This document shows, one piece after another, positions 1-13,600 of a stretch of DNA of 64,000 nt; the stretch's first letter is position 1, and every line of letters starts with the position of its first letter. A program made the translations under genes and the position numbers. Under the pieces are notes generated by a model. That model saw nothing but the letters and a program-made list of their open reading frames with translations, ran no database searches and was not told the origin of the DNA. The DNA lies in assembly GCA_959347315.1 (NCBI GenBank), contig OY365806.1, positions 58,799,154 to 58,863,153 on the forward strand, read 5' to 3'. Source of the DNA: Bimastos eiseni (Eukaryota; Annelida; Clitellata; Crassiclitellata; Lumbricidae).

Positions 1-472
1 ATGTGGTGCAATGTTGCGAATTGTTAATGAGGGACGATTGCAGTATGGTCCAGTGTACATCTTCCATTTTAAGATATCTGTAGAACAATCATATTGTGAC
101 ATCTGTGTTATTCTACATCTATATTGCATTACATTACTGAGTTGCTTTTCCAACTTTGCCAACAGTTTCATTGTGAACTGTTGATTGGAGTTTGGCTCCA
201 GAGTTAGTGCTTACTCCGAGGACACTGCCTGAGGGGGCCTTGTGTGCTAGATTCAAGCACTTTTGAATTTAATAGATATTATTTGATTATACTGTTAAAT
301 TAACTTGTATCAAGTTATTTTTGGACATAATTATATTCATGCAATTTTTACATTTATTTAGTGTCCTTTCAAGTGTTCACTTGTTGTTCTATTGAAATAG
401 GTTTGATACCTTGCATGTTGTTATTATTCCTTGCATAACATAGTTGCAGATACTGTATGCACTTTCCTGTAG
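1..472. other. Non-coding left edge, upstream intron of GPLD1-like gene
   Basis: No coding exon, repeat or RNA signal is recognised here. It ends in an acceptor (AG at 471-472) for the first visible GPLD1-like exon, so it is read as intron. The catalytic N-terminal part of that gene must lie to the left of the window. Confidence 0.6.
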
Positions 473-3400
473 CTGAATGGAAGATTTGGAACATCGGTAG
501 CCATAGTTGACTTCAATGCTGATGGACTGAATGATGTGGCCGTTGGAGCGCCAACTGTTGGCTCTGAATCTCTAGATTATAATGGGCAGGTGTATATATA
601 CCTGAATAACGGACTGACTGGAATCTCAAGTGTTCCAAGCATCACCATTGACTGCACCGTAAGAATTCTTTATTTATTTGTGACGGTTGTAGTAGGTCGA
701 GATACGGCAAAGGAATCACCAATATGAGAACCTCGAAGGCACCTGTTGCGACTCCTGGGAGCTTATTGCGAATATCAGTTTTATTTGAAGGGTGTTATAA
801 AAATTGCCGATTTCCAATGAAGTATCCTTCTTAAATTACTCTCCCAGTCTATCCATTTTTGCATTGTATTGAGTCGTTGAGGTTAAATTTATTTTTTTGG
901 CATCATGGCAAAAGGTCACATATGTGCAACAAAATATAACTAAAATTGCAGCAACTAACAAAACTGCTTTTAGACGACGTGGATTTAGCAAAGGCATCAT
1001 GAAAGGATATCCTGTCTTACTAAGTGACGAAGAATTGGCAAGAGCTGTTGAATGCAGTGGCCACAGAACTATGCCATTACTCTTCCGTGTTCTTACATCT
1101 TGGAAACATTTGCTCCAGTTTCATTCAGCTTCATAGGAATTTTCTGTGTTAATATGTTTCTTTTCCAGATATCTGGTTGATTATTTCTTAATAAGGGTCT
1201 TTCAGAGTGATCTAATTGTATATGGTCTAATTGTTTTAGGAACATTACTGTAATTTTGGCTGGACCTTGGAGAGCAGTGACTTGAATGGTGATGGATTCA
1301 ATGACCTGATTATTGGGTCACCATTCGCCCCATCTGGTGGCATCCAGCGAGGATTTGTCGGTGCCTTTTTTGCCAGTCCAATTTTTCAAGGTACCTTCTT
1401 GTTATGCCTACATATTTGTACAAGCAAGCAGGCTTTGTTTTAGTTACAAATGAGCTCTAAAAGTGTTTTCAAGTAACACTTTTAAGACACTCACTCCCAA
1501 AGTACTTTTTTGCATTATATGACATCCAACTTTGCAATAAATATCTTATTTTGTAACAAGTCTGTCAGGCGCTTATACTCCCGCCGTTGTACTATGTATG
1601 ATACTTGTAAGGTACAGTAATTACCACACTTGATATTCTTCACTTGACAATGAATTGTCTGGCTTACTTAGACAATGGACAGCATTGTCATACAAGATTT
1701 CTCACTTGACAATGAATTGTCTGGCTTACTTAGACAATGGACAGCATTGTCATACAAGATTTCTCACTTGACAATGGACAACATTGCCATCTGTCGCTTG
1801 GTTCCATGCTTGTGCATGTGTGTGATTAGGCGACTCTTTCAACTTACTGTTCATTGTTTTGCTAACTGTTGTAAATTATCTGTATGAAATGGCAGTTAAC
1901 ATCTTGTAGGCCACACAGAGAGTGCCTCTGAGTAAGTATCTTGAAGGGGCGCTATAGAAATGTTCGATTGCATTACATGCGGGATTTCTCACTTTCTCAA
2001 AGGGGCAGCATAAAAATGTTTGATTATATTACATTACATATAGGATCCTTCACTTGACAACACGTTGTCCAGTTTTATTATATGGGACAAGAATCTGAAC
2101 CATGAATGCAGATGTTAAATACGGCAGACACATTTGCTGTCTGCCATATTGTAACTCTGTGCCTGCAATTATGTGTTGCTGTATAAAGACCTCGAAACGA
2201 CCCCAGATCAATTCAAGTCATTAGATGGGATAATCTTGTATTATGTAACAGCAGTTGTATTAGATTTTTATTTGTTGCCATGTTTTCTTTGTTAGTTTTA
2301 ATTAGCTGTTGTAGTTTTTGTTCTGTTCCTAAGTTAATTAAATTCGATTTTATATTTGTCTATTTTAATGTGCTTGTCAGATGCATATGACGGCTGATTC
2401 GCTTGAATACTTAATTATTTGTCATCACCATTGGCCTTAAACTCTGCGAGTATTCGTTGATGTTCTGCTGATCTGTTTTGTAGACGGCAGTCGTCTGAAT
2501 GAGTTGGATTTCGATTGGATATATTCTGGTGAGCAGGTAAAGAGTGTTTCTTCATTTCACACTACCTAATGTTAAGACTAAGACTCCAGTCTTATCAGCC
2601 GCATACAGCATACTTTAAGTATATGTGTTGTACTTGTTTCCTAATTTTTGGCTTTCTGTCGAATAAAAACCTTGATTAGTTTATTTGCATTTATTGTATA
2701 CATTTAAAAGATCCTATCCGTTTTATGTGACACACACTTAGGGAATAGAATATTCTATATGGAAGCCATTTTTGCATATTTCATTTTGGTGTTGAAAACC
2801 TTAAGTGTATGAAGAACATTATGTTCAACTTTTCGCTTATATGTTGCATATAAGCCCCACTTGGGTTATTTATCGTGTCAGTTTTAACATAATAGAAAAC
2901 ATTATCTTCATCTGTTGACCTATGCACGTGGGTCTGACTGGAAGTACATATGTATCAGCATATAGGGTCTCTATGGTACCTCACAAAACAGCTTGATCTT
3001 GTTATGTCTTCCTAAATCAAGCTTGAATGTTGTTTATGCTTAGGACTATGAATGGCTTGGTTTTTCACTGAGTGGTGGCAATATTAACAGCGGGTCATGG
3101 CTTCTTGTTGGTGCGCCGACATATAGAATATGCTCACTGTGAGTCTTTCACATAACACTGATTCCTTCATTTGACTTATCATAGCTGATGATTGTATTTA
3201 GTACAGATATTGACTGGTTGTCGTTTTGATCAGCATTTCTAAAAGTTAGAAAGGAATAAAGACAATAACGATAGTTAATTTCTTTTCATAATGAATACAG
3301 AAACTTCTAATAAATCAGGTTTTATGACCAAAGTGTCTTTTGGATTGAGGACAACTGTGAGCATTGCAGCAGAAAATTGCTTGACCTTTGTATTAGTCTA

Positions 3401-6400
3401 ACCTGATTTTATTTCGTCTACAGACATCCACAGCTTTTGCAACACATAGAAGTCACCTGTGTAGTTAACATACAAAAGAAATTAATTGCTAATCCAAGTG
3501 AAAATTGATAAGGTCTGAGATCTTATATAAGGAGAAAACCGTGTCAGTATTTTATGATGACAATAAGACCATTTTTATCCTCTATTACTTAATTTGGCTT
3601 GCATAAGGTTTGTCATGGACATCTTTAAGCGCTGTTTCAGGTATGTTCCCGCTGACCTAGAGAGCTGAAATTTTGCACACATTTCATGTTTGCATGGCAA
3701 TGCGATGTATCAAATTTTTATGGACATATCTGAAAAATTGATTAAAATATAACTGACAAATTGACCAAAAACATGTAAAAAATGTTACCCTCTTTGATTT
3801 AACTTGGCTTGTGTAAAGTTTGTGATGGTCGGTCAGTCGGACATGTTTCAAGTCTTTTTCAGATATGTTACCGTCGACGTCAGGGTTTCAGGTATCTACC
3901 AGATAAAAGAGGGTCCCGAAAAACCCATGTTTTTTAATTTAACTTGTTACATACTGATATTGTTAATTAGTCAATCTTTTGTATAAAAAGGATTATTACA
4001 ATGAAATATGCAAACATATGCTGTTTAAGCCAAAACTTTATCACTTTAAGCAAAAACATCATCAGATTCTAATAATTTTTGCCAGGTTTTTTCTTAGAGT
4101 TTATTGTCATTAGTTATGCCGCTGGGTCAAAACTTCCATAGTTTGGCTATGTGACCAATGCTTTCTCCATCGAAAGTCCTGGTTGACATAGTTGAACCTG
4201 TCATGAATGTAGGGGTTAAAATGATAAATTACATATAGTGAAAACCACTGAGATGCATCACTTTGCTATACTTTACCACCAGGTTGAGGCAGAGCATTTC
4301 ACGCTTATCCAATAATCTATCTATCTGCCAGAAATAATTTAGGTTTACAAAATAAAATAAAAATTTATGCTGTTGTATTCTTATATTGTTTCGGTACACT
4401 CTGTTAAAGTGCTAGACTAAAATGTCTATTTGCTAAGTTATATAATATTTGTAGCAGAGTTGCAAATTACTGATTTGCTACAAAGTCTGAAATTCTAGAA
4501 TTTAAATGTTATCCTACAAGTACAAAGTCATTTATTTCTTGAAATATTGGACGATGAAATGCGTTATTTTAATTGAGCAAATGAGTATTTTGTTAAAGGT
4601 TTTGTAATTACAAATAAGTTGAAAAGCACTGCTATGAAGTTACAGTAGTATATTTATTTATTTATGAAAATTAATATAGCACCCCTTCAACATATCTACT
4701 CCGAGACTGCACTAATCTAAATGATCTTGAAGTCGATTTGATTTGCCCGACTACTTGTTTTCATTATTCTTTCAGACCTGGCTGTGAATACGTAGCAACT
4801 GATATTCAGTCAGTGGGCAGAGTCTACGTTTTTGAGTCATTAGCTCTCGTTCAGCTGTTGGAAGGACAAGATGAGTTTGAACAGCTCGGCTTTTCTGTAA
4901 AAATTGCTGTTTGGAATGGAATAGACATTGCCATTTTGTCATCAACTGCTGGAGGTTAATTACAGTTTTTGATTGGCACCATCTCTTAAACTATTTGAAC
5001 AATATGAATTATCTTCTTAGACTATTTGAACAATATGAATTATCTTCTTAAACTGTCTGAACAATATGTATTATCATCTCAGACTATGTGAACAATATGA
5101 ATTATATTCTTAGACAATCTGAACAATATGAATTTACTCAAAATATCCAAAATAGTCAAGTGAATGTGTTGATTATTTTATGATTTGACTGACACATGTG
5201 ACTGTGTGATTGGTAGCGTATTCACATTCCAGTGGAGAGTTTGTTTTCAAAGTAACAGATGACTTAATTGTTTTTATGGCTGGATATCCATGTATCCCTC
5301 ATCATACAAATTCCTGTATGTCTTGCCATTGTAAATGTAATTGAAAATTTGTTTAGTACCACTAGAAAAGCAGAAATTTGTCAGAGGTTCTTTCTGCACC
5401 ATGTTACATGTTCCAATTAAGGAAGAAGAATATCATTGGTAATTAAAATTTTGGGTTTTATAATGTCTTTTGTGTAATAGAAAATGCCTATTAAACGTTA
5501 ACAGGGAATGATGTGGATCAGACGGGAGATGTAAGAGCTTATCCAATAAACTTCGGTGAAGTCCAACCGCAGCCATTGTTTGTCCTCCAAGGAGATCGAG
5601 AGTTCTCAAGATTTGGATCAACAGTTTTGGTAAATGTGTTGATTTATTTCAATCTCATACACATCTTCAATCTTCTGAAGTGTCTGCAGCCTTCAGTCCA
5701 CTATGTTCCATCTTTTTTTCTGGAAATTCTCTGAGTAGAACATTTGTTTCTAAACTCTTATTTTGGTGGGAAGCTGTTTCAATTGTGTTTACTCCTTATC
5801 CATCTGATTGATGGCATTAGCTTGGTTTTACTTGTCAGATTTTAAAGAGATACAAAGAGCAGATAAAAACTGAGCATACAGGATGAATGTCTTGATGGAA
5901 ATTTCTTTCTGTTTAGCTAGTTGTAATGCTGAAGAACCTGGACTAAGTAATTAAATACAATTTATATCTATTTGTCCTAGGTCTACACTTCTCCAGTTAA
6001 CGGACAGTCTAATTTGTTGGTAACTGCTCCATATCGCTCTGAAGATCTCAGAACCGATCGTAAGCTTTAGCAGTTTTCTCGAATGTATTTTCAATATATT
6101 TCAGTCTTCAATTTTGTATTGTACCTTGTCCAAAAGAACTGTCTACATTCTTGAGCCACATCCATTTCTAATTTATTTTCATTATTAATTTTTGGCTGTG
6201 TGCTGCATTTGTTTAATTTGTTTCTTCTTTTTGTCTTGGTTGAGCATCTTGTTTCCATTATTTTTTATGCTCTCTTCGTTGAGCTCCTGTGATCAGAAAG
6301 TCATCATACAAGATAAAGTGAACAGACAGATGCAGAAAGATTATGATGAACTTGAAAAAAAATGACGTCTGTAGCTGCTTATCCAATGCTGTCTTGATAA

Positions 6401-8276
6401 TTTGCCTTATCAGATTGTTTCTTCTGCACGGAAATGAGAGACTGTCGAAACTCAACATAAATTGGAATAATAGTCACAGATAGCTGTCAGAACATACTTA
6501 TTTACTTCTTCTGACACAGGTGAAAGTGGCAAAGTTTTCCTGTACGAAGATGTGACCTTGGGTGTTCCTGAACAACGGGAGGTCAGTCTGGCATTCATAT
6601 CGTTTTCATCTACAAGTGTAATAAAATAGAATTTGATATTATTATATTCTATTTACATATTTCTATAGCGCCTCTCACAGTACAACCTAATCAGAATGCT
6701 ACCAGTGTGAAAAACCTTAAAGAACGTGCCATTAGCTATGTTGATACTAAACTAGAGAGGATAGCTTGGATATGAAAAATAATTTGATGTAGAATTGATG
6801 TCCATGGAAGATAAGAGCCTGGCCTCACAAGCGTGCCCAAAATCTGTGAGTAATAATATTATGGCTTTCCTTTGCAGGTATTTTGCATCTGATGTCAAAT
6901 CATTCAAGTGTGATCAATATTTACATGTTTGAAAGTGTTGGATTTCCAAATAAAACTAGCACAAAGCACAGTAAGCCCATTGAGATTATCAAATAAATAT
7001 AGAAAAAACTATCAAATGTTTTTTTAGAGAGTGCTCTTTAGGCTTTTTAATTGATGCATTTATGTGTTTACTGTAGCCTGATAGAATATTTGGGATGTCA
7101 GAGGACAAAGCCAGATTCGGTTCCTCAATAGCCATTGTTCCGTCACAGAATAAGGTATACGTGTACTATTTTGACAGAATACTGATTTCAGTAAAGTAAT
7201 CTTTCTGATTTCTGATTAGTGATCTGAAAGATTACTAATCATATCACTTATAACTGTTTAAAAGCTTGACTTCAACATCATAGCCGTGAAGCTGGATTTG
7301 GCCGCCATTTCTGCTGACTTCCTCACTCTATCTTTTCCTCTGTTGTCCGGAACCTTGGAGTCACACTGGACTTGCCTTTGCTCCTCATATTCACTGTCTC
7401 TTTTGTGGTTCATACTACCAATTGTTTGCTTGCTAACTGCAGGTGCCATCATTATACTTGTACATTCCTTCACCACAGCTCGACTAGATTACTGCTGCTC
7501 ACTTTATGTAGGCCTCCCAGCTGAGCGGTGCAGTGCCTGGATTGGGTCCTGCTGCCTGTCTTGTCAGGTACATTCCGAAATTTGGCCATATCTCAGGCTA
7601 CATGCTGGATGTTCTCCACTGGCTTTCCCTCCAGCAGTGAATCTCGTATCGTATCATCGCTTTGGTTTGGCGGTCCTTGCTAGGTCTCGCCTCTGCCTAT
7701 CTTCACGATCTCTGCTACTCTACTTTGAGTCCACCAGGTCGCCGCTCTCTCTGCTCTACTGAGCAAGGCTTACTTACTCATTGTCCCATTTGCCTGCACA
7801 ACTAGTAAGCAACATCGTGTCTTCTCAGTGGTTGGTCCTTCGCTCTCTAACACACCACCGTTAACATTGCGCTTGTCATTCAGGGTCCACTCGAACTCTT
7901 TTTATAAGCACCGTAAGACTGTTCTTATTAGCCGTTCCGCGGTCGGGAGCGCTCCTGAGTAGTAACCGTGAAGAGTTGTTGTATAAATCTTCATAATGAA
8001 TGAATGAATATCACTGAACTCTTTAGTCATTACCATGACCCTTTTGCAAGTTTCTTTAAAGTCACTGATATAGAACCATTCAAATGGCCATTTAGATGTA
8101 GGTGCATTAATAATTTAATACATTACATTTTTCACTAGGCATGTGTCTGTTGAGATATGTTTCATTTTACTTTTAATTGCATTAAATTGTTTTTCTAGGT
8201 GCAACTTGTCATAGGCGCTGAGCATCACACCTATGTCAGTCGCCTTGGTGGGGCAGTTGGAGTATTCGACCTGTGA
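473..8276 (+). CDS. GPLD1: GPLD1-like phosphatidylinositol-glycan phospholipase D, C-terminal part
   Basis: The family enzyme hydrolyses the inositol phosphate link of GPI anchors and is secreted. Only the C-terminal beta-propeller is here, in ten exons: 473-658, 1240-1390, 2484-2536, 3044-3138, 4776-4954, 5505-5629, 5981-6059, 6520-6581, 7077-7154, 8199-8276 (361 codons plus TGA). All junctions are GT-AG and all phases close. Exon 1 (RFGTSVAIVDFNADGLNDV) and exon 2 (DLNGDGFNDLIIGSPFAP) carry FG-GAP repeats with Ca-binding DxNxDGxxD motifs. Later repeats (FGFSVKI, FSRFGSTVL, ARFGSSIAIV) keep the FG core. Alpha integrins also have FG-GAP repeats, but the last exon ends in GAVGVFDL and stop, with no membrane span, and the exon 2 wording fits GPLD1. 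The zinc-dependent catalytic domain would be upstream, outside the window. Introns hold tandem repeats and a LINE fragment. Confidence 0.88.
1641..1790. repeat. 62-bp tandem duplication
   Basis: The unit starting CACTTGACAATG at 1641 recurs at 1703 and partly at 1765 with almost no divergence, so the duplication is recent. Each unit contains short inverted pairs (GACAATG and CATTGTC) that could fold. It lies in the intron after exon 2 of the GPLD1-like gene. Confidence 0.85.
1912..1965 (+). repeat. LINE-A 3' box
   Basis: A short copy of GTGCCTCTGAGTA...CTTGAAGGGGCGCTATAGAAATG. The same box ends longer reverse-transcriptase fragments at 38.4 and 38.9 kb, so it is taken as a 5'-truncated LINE tail. 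Confidence 0.6.
4648..4715 (-). repeat. LINE-A 3' box
   Basis: Reverse-complement copy of the same box (ATATAGCACCCCTTCAACAT, then ATCTACTCCGAG), preceded on the plus strand by TTTATTTATTTA, which would be its 3' tail. Confidence 0.55.
4983..5135. repeat. 31-bp tandem repeat, five copies
   Basis: The core GAACAATATGAATTAT starts at 4997, 5028, 5059, 5090 and 5121, an exact 31-bp spacing, with a few substitutions per copy. It begins about 30 bp after the donor of the 4776-4954 exon of the GPLD1-like gene. Confidence 0.9.
7282..8010 (+). mobile_element. LINE fragment (L2/CR1-like), 3' part of reverse transcriptase
   Basis: A frame-shifted plus-strand reading gives typical 3' reverse-transcriptase phrases: FTTARLDYCCSLYVGLP, then a VVGPSL...LPLTLR block. 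The 3' end runs into TGAATGAATGAATA, the short repeat tail expected of L2-like elements. Stops and frameshifts show that it is dead. It sits in the intron between exons 9 and 10 of the GPLD1-like gene. Confidence 0.75.
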
Positions 8277-8918
8277 CATTAAGCTGCTGCCGAAAAATAT
8301 TTACCAATTGCTTTCATTTGATTTCAATTAATTTCAGCAGTCAGCTCTACAAATATATAGCCTCCTATCTCTCGCTCTCTCTCGTCTCCAATCACTGTTC
8401 ACTGCAAGTTCTCCAAATGATCTATGCATTGTCACACTGCCATTCACGACCCTTGTATGATGCAACACTTGAGAATAAGCTGTAAAAGGTTAATGTGCTC
8501 GATTTTATATAGCGACCGCATATGGCCTTTACCCTGCTCATATTTCAATGAATTGATCGGGTAAGATCGTACTCGACCGCTTTCCCATATAAATGGGGCT
8601 ATATCATTGAAGGTCCCATGCACCTAGCTGGAGATTGGCTTTTATTTTAAGTAATGTTATAGTAATTTTAAGTTTGCAATTGTGATTACAATAATCAAAT
8701 TAATTTTCAATCTGATGAGAGCTAATTATATCTGACAATAACATTTTCAGATGAGGTTGTTTAAACAGCTATTAACAGACATAGAGTAGGCCTACATAAA
8801 CAGCATCATTATGTGATTCAGAAATCATGTGATATATCTCTGTCCTGTCGTCGATGAATCTATTTCAAATATACTAATCAAATTTCACTTCATGGTTGTT
8901 GTTCTTTTTTATTGTGAA

Positions 8919-8924
8919 AATAAA
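8919..8924 (+). terminator. Candidate poly(A) signal of GPLD1-like gene
   Basis: First AATAAA noted after the stop at 8276, which would give a 3' UTR of about 640 nt. No transcript evidence is available. Confidence 0.35.
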
Positions 8925-9109
8925 AACAAGATAGATTTTATTGACAGACAAAAGATTGTATTCCATCTTAAGATTAGTTTTGGTAATGTAAGTTTAGGCT
9001 TGTGATCAATCCCACTTCTGATACCATATACATATATGAAGACGATATGTATATCATAAAGCAACGACTACTATGTCTACTTTACTGTACTTTAATACTA
9101 CAGGTTAGG

Positions 9110-9290
9110 TTAAACGACAAGTTAGGTTTGATCACACCGAATGCCCGATGCTAGACGTGGTGTCCAATATCTATAGATGGGATTCGGGCGGGTTGCTGTA
9201 GGCGTGGCCTAATAACGCCCAGTGTCCAATGGCGAGCGACATAGCCCTCTGTCACAGTGCCTGTTCATGGTGTCAATGCAAGGAGCTGTA
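9110..9290. promoter_or_regulatory. Promoter-like patch upstream of HYLS1
   Basis: Two GTCCAAT boxes (about 9159 and 9226), a GGGCGGG GC box near 9186 and a GGCGTGGCC close by, in otherwise AT-rich sequence. The position, between a gene end and HYLS1, fits a CCAAT/GC-box promoter. No start site can be read. Confidence 0.35.
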
Positions 9291-10154
9291 CATGTTTTTT
9301 TTAATGTATACGTTGACTGAAAACTATGAACTGTCAGAAATTGGATGGGTAATTCTGTACTGCAATGTATTTGGTAATGTACTAGCTAAGTACTAACAGA
9401 GACAGATAGAGAGGGCCAGCAAGACATGCGGACAAACAAAATCAGCCAGTTGACTTCATGCTCATGACGATGGTACTGCGCATACATGTGTAGGGCAATC
9501 CGTTTGCAAGACGGATAACCTGATCAATAATTAGTTTCGGTAAAGGCTAGGTTTAAGAATTTATTTAGACTTTGAATTCTAATACTATGCTGTGTGAAAT
9601 TGGATGAATCCTTTTACTTTGCAATGTGTTTTGGTTAAGATCTATTGAGCACAGACAGACTTTTTAAGAAAATACATACTTACTTATTGCTTGGTTGATA
9701 TCTCATGACACCATCAAGCGCAGACTTTCTAATTCGATATGTAGTCTGTGTTGTTAGAAGCAATTTCAAAATATTGTAGGTCTCGTCAGTCTTTTAAAAA
9801 TATAATATTTTCAATTTAACACGAAATGTGGGGTGATTCTGAATTAAACTAAATTTCTGTGCTTTTGCGAACTAGCGGTTAATTTAATCGGATCTGAGGT
9901 AAATGAACAGTGTTATGTTATCTTGATCATCTGAGCGTGTATGTACATGTTTAACACTCTTGTTTACCGGGCATGCCATTAGAATAAGTTTCTGACCATA
10001 TCAAGAATACAATTAAGAGAAATGAGATATTTTGGCAGGTTCTTGCATTCATGAACTTACGGTAAATCATTATGAGAGCTTTATTGACTTCAAATAGTTT
10101 CATATTTGATGTAATATTTGCATGTACTAATCACTTTTGTAGACTTAACTTCTA

Positions 10155-10290
10155 AGGGAAGTGTATGGCACCAGCTTATTCACGAGCGCTGCGTCGTGTC
10201 AAAGGGGTTGTCCAGAGGGCGGTGAGAAGAAGTTCTGAGTCCGGTTGCCAGGTATTGGAGGAGCCGAGTGGCGGTTAAAGTGGGCATAAG
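10155..10290 (-). mobile_element. LINE-B 3' fragment
   Basis: The string GCACCAGCTTATTCACGAG and the GGGTTGTCCAGAG block after it match the 3' end of the larger minus-strand LINE at 22.0-22.97 kb and the one at 25.6 kb. Its higher GC content could be mistaken for promoter sequence. Confidence 0.65.
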
Positions 10291-10625
10291 TTAAAACTCT
10301 GGATAACACAGTGAAAACAAGCTATATTCAGCAATGAATATTGTGTGTGTTTTTGACATTCTGACATGGACGAATTTTTATTTCATCAGATATTTCGTTC
10401 TGAAAATTTACTTATTTAATTTTACTTTGGCGAATTATTTGCTATCATGCTGGCATTGTTGAATGCAAAAAGTGTTAGAGGTACATGAGAAATGTGGATT
10501 GTATTGATAGTATGGACATGTTAAATGGAAGGGGTGTAATATAACACTGGCAATGTTCCCTTTCCTGCATCCATTATCCAATCAATGTGTTTCTTTACCT
10601 TCAGATCGGTTTAAACTGTGAGTAT

Positions 10626-13600
10626 ATGAAATCATCATCGTCACAGAAAATGGATGAACTTAATTTCACCGAAGATGAAGTGCGTGAAGGTCTTGCCCAA
10701 CTTGGGTATTATAACGTTCCAAATGAGAGAATTCATGAATTTAAGAAAGGTAATGGCAGTTTATTTCCATGTCATACAGCTTTCGATTGCCGTGGATGTA
10801 AAATACTGGTTGTGCTTTGACTGATCATGCAACATTCAGTCATGTGACTTTTATCATAAAAGTTTTATCAAAAACTTAGACCTACAGTGCTACTATTGTA
10901 ATTCAAGCAGTGAAGCACATAATTTTCTGTTTGCGCCAGCTGTAATGATGGTTAGTGGGCTTGGTTGCGTTCGTTATGTATAGGTCGTTGTTTGTGTCTG
11001 ATCCTGGTGTTAATGCGAAACATTAGGCCACTAGAATGGCTAGATGTTGATATATTAAGTGCAACCTATTTTTAACTGAATGCATAAGTGATTAATAAAT
11101 TGGCCAACTAAATTATGAGTGGTGTATAATTATGTAGATGTGCACAATTTTATATAGGGACCTTAGGGCCTAAAGTTCTAAACCTTGGCCATTATTCAAT
11201 TAATTGATCTAGTGATTAATTGATCAAGTGAAATCCTTAACTGTGACCCTTTTACGCTGGGCATCTACTTTGGTACATAATTTATTGTCGCACCTATGCA
11301 GAAGAAGACGGCAGTGTCATGTAGGGCATAACCGAAAATCGCCTCGGACATTCGCCTCGGCCGAATATTGGACTATTCAGAAGTATTCGCCTCGGCAAAT
11401 ATTACACCCGCAAATAGCTAAAAATAACTTTTTGGAAACACTTATTTTTTTTAATAAAGTAATATTTTTTCATCAAACAAATTTAGACTTCTTGATTAAT
11501 CAAACAAGAACTTAACATTCCATTGAATTTTCTTTAAATAATTATGTTAATTTATATATTTTAATTTCTTTTGGTTGCATTCCCCACGTGGCAACCAAAT
11601 CAGTAATCTTCTCGCTTGAATTGGCTCCACCCACGTTACGGTAAACATTAGAGAGTAAAGACGTCATTGGTAACATCATATATCAAATTTTATAACAAGG
11701 TTTTACATTTTTTCACAAATAAAGTTATTAAATAATAAATATATTGTTATAGACTAGAGTGCGATGATCCACAATATGAAGGATATTGCTATGGACTCTG
11801 CATTGACTATATATAGTTATCCGCAGCTGTGCACAGGACTGGTTAACTACGCTTTGACTACGGATGGTACTCGCTAGTAGTGGAGGCCCTGTATGGAAGC
11901 AAAATAGGCGAATACATAAAAAAACTCAAGAAAGATAAAAGATCCATTTTTAACAAAATTATGGTACATCTTTTAATATGTTTTAATTGAACATCATGTG
12001 TGGAAAATGCGTATTGCTGCTATTGCGTACGAAATTACCAAGGCCAGCGCTGCCACTACTCAATGTCCAGATTTGTCGCTACTATTCGGTTCGTTCCCGG
12101 ATCCGGCAAATAGTTCATCCAAATACTCGGATTCGGTACCCTGTGGAAATTGTCTACTCGGTTATGCCCTAGTGCCTAGTGTCATGTAAGGTATGGAGAT
12201 ATCATGAATTTGTAAGCTTGAGAAAATGATATTGCAGTCATCATGTTGCTCTTAAAAACTGAAAATAATATTAGAAAATATTGTTATTGATACTTGTGCT
12301 GATCATCATAACCGATTGATCCGATAATCGGCCCGATTATGGGTATGGCCGATTAATCGGTACAGTCTTATTTTATGCCTGGCTTTGTTCTGTTAAAGGC
12401 ACCAGCTGTCCTTTTTCTGTTTTGTCTTAGTGTGCTGCATGGGAATTTTTTAACGTGTTGCTCTAGTTTCTTATATTCAATTAAATTCAATTTTATTTGG
12501 TAACCAAAAAAAAACATAAGAAAATGACAAGCAACAAGTTAACTTACATGAATATTCTGGTTACACAGGGGAACCTAAAGGGGTCATAGACCCCACTAGC
12601 CAGGGGCCCCTATGTAGAATTTATAAACGGGCAATGGGTACCAATATTAATAAAATTGACATATCAGGTAAGTAAAATAGATAGAAGTTAATCTTAACTA
12701 GTGCCTTAACTAAGGGCTCGTTGCCAGGGCTGTACTGAGCTATAATTGCGCCCTGTGCGTAGCATCAAAATGGCGTCCCACATTTTGAAAATAGTGCATT
12801 TTACGGAATAATAAGTTATTCCATCCTGAAATTTGCGCCCTTTCCACATTTGCGCCCTGGGCCTAGGCCCCGCTGGTCCCCCTTGGTATGGCCCTGCTCA
12901 TTGCATCCACTGAATAGACAGAAATATAAACATTCAATACTCAGAGTTGTCTTCAAGCAAATAAGGATCAAATATTGATTGACTCTACAGCATTCAGAAG
13001 AGTTTAACTATATGAGAAATAATTTCAATGTTTTGTGGGATTTCTTCCTAAAATGCTATCAAATAGAGTGGTGAAGTTCGTCTGTACAGTGGGAGGTTGT
13101 CTGCTGTTTTCTTCATGTAGATTTGGAGAATTTGATTAGAGAAGACAGAAGCCAGAACGTCAGCACTTCAACATCAGATGTGTCAAACAGTTATTCAGGT
13201 ATGAATGCTACTTTGATGCTTTTAGCTATTGCACAACACAAGCATCAAGAGAGTCACTGAGCAGACTGGATGACAGTTGGGCAGGAACTGCTTTTTTTTA
13301 CTTTATACTAAACAGAGGTTTTCTAATTATGCCTTATCCTTCTGTTTATGGCATCGATCTGATTAATAAGCTTTAAAAAAATTTTGTATTTGTGTCTATG
13401 CTTTTGTAGCTTCAAACAATGTTCTGCAAAATGCAAGAGAAAGAGAAAGGACAGCATTCCATTTAGATGGCCAAAGCTTTCGACGTCCTGTATCTGGAGG
13501 AGTTTCCAGTAGTTCGTCTGGCCTAGCGAACAATGATCATTCAGCAGGTGGTTTAAGATATGGCAGTGATTCGTCCTCTATTGGTGTAACCCATTCTGCA

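Larger units (their letters stand above)
8277..10625. other. GPLD1 3' end / HYLS1 5' intergenic region
   Basis: Contains the presumed GPLD1-like 3' UTR (to about 8.93 kb), a promoter-like GC-richer patch at 9.1-9.3 kb and a LINE 3' fragment at 10.15-10.29 kb. The acceptor before 10605 implies at least one non-coding 5' exon of HYLS1 in this interval, but I could not place it with confidence. Short boxes at 8506-8640 and 11150-11230 look related to each other and are unclassified. Confidence 0.5.

Noticed and set aside
7286..7762. 158-codon plus frame as a gene
   Set aside because: It contains the LINE phrase TTARLDYCCSLYVGLP and lies inside a GPLD1-like intron. The frame is not continued by splice sites.
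473..8276. Integrin alpha chain, because of FG-GAP repeats
   Set aside because: There is no transmembrane exon or cytoplasmic tail, the gene stops right after the propeller, and the repeat wording is closer to GPLD1.
10240..10270. Ciliary X-box (RFX site) upstream of HYLS1
   Set aside because: GTTGCCAGGTATTG lacks the second half-site and the sequence belongs to a LINE-B fragment.
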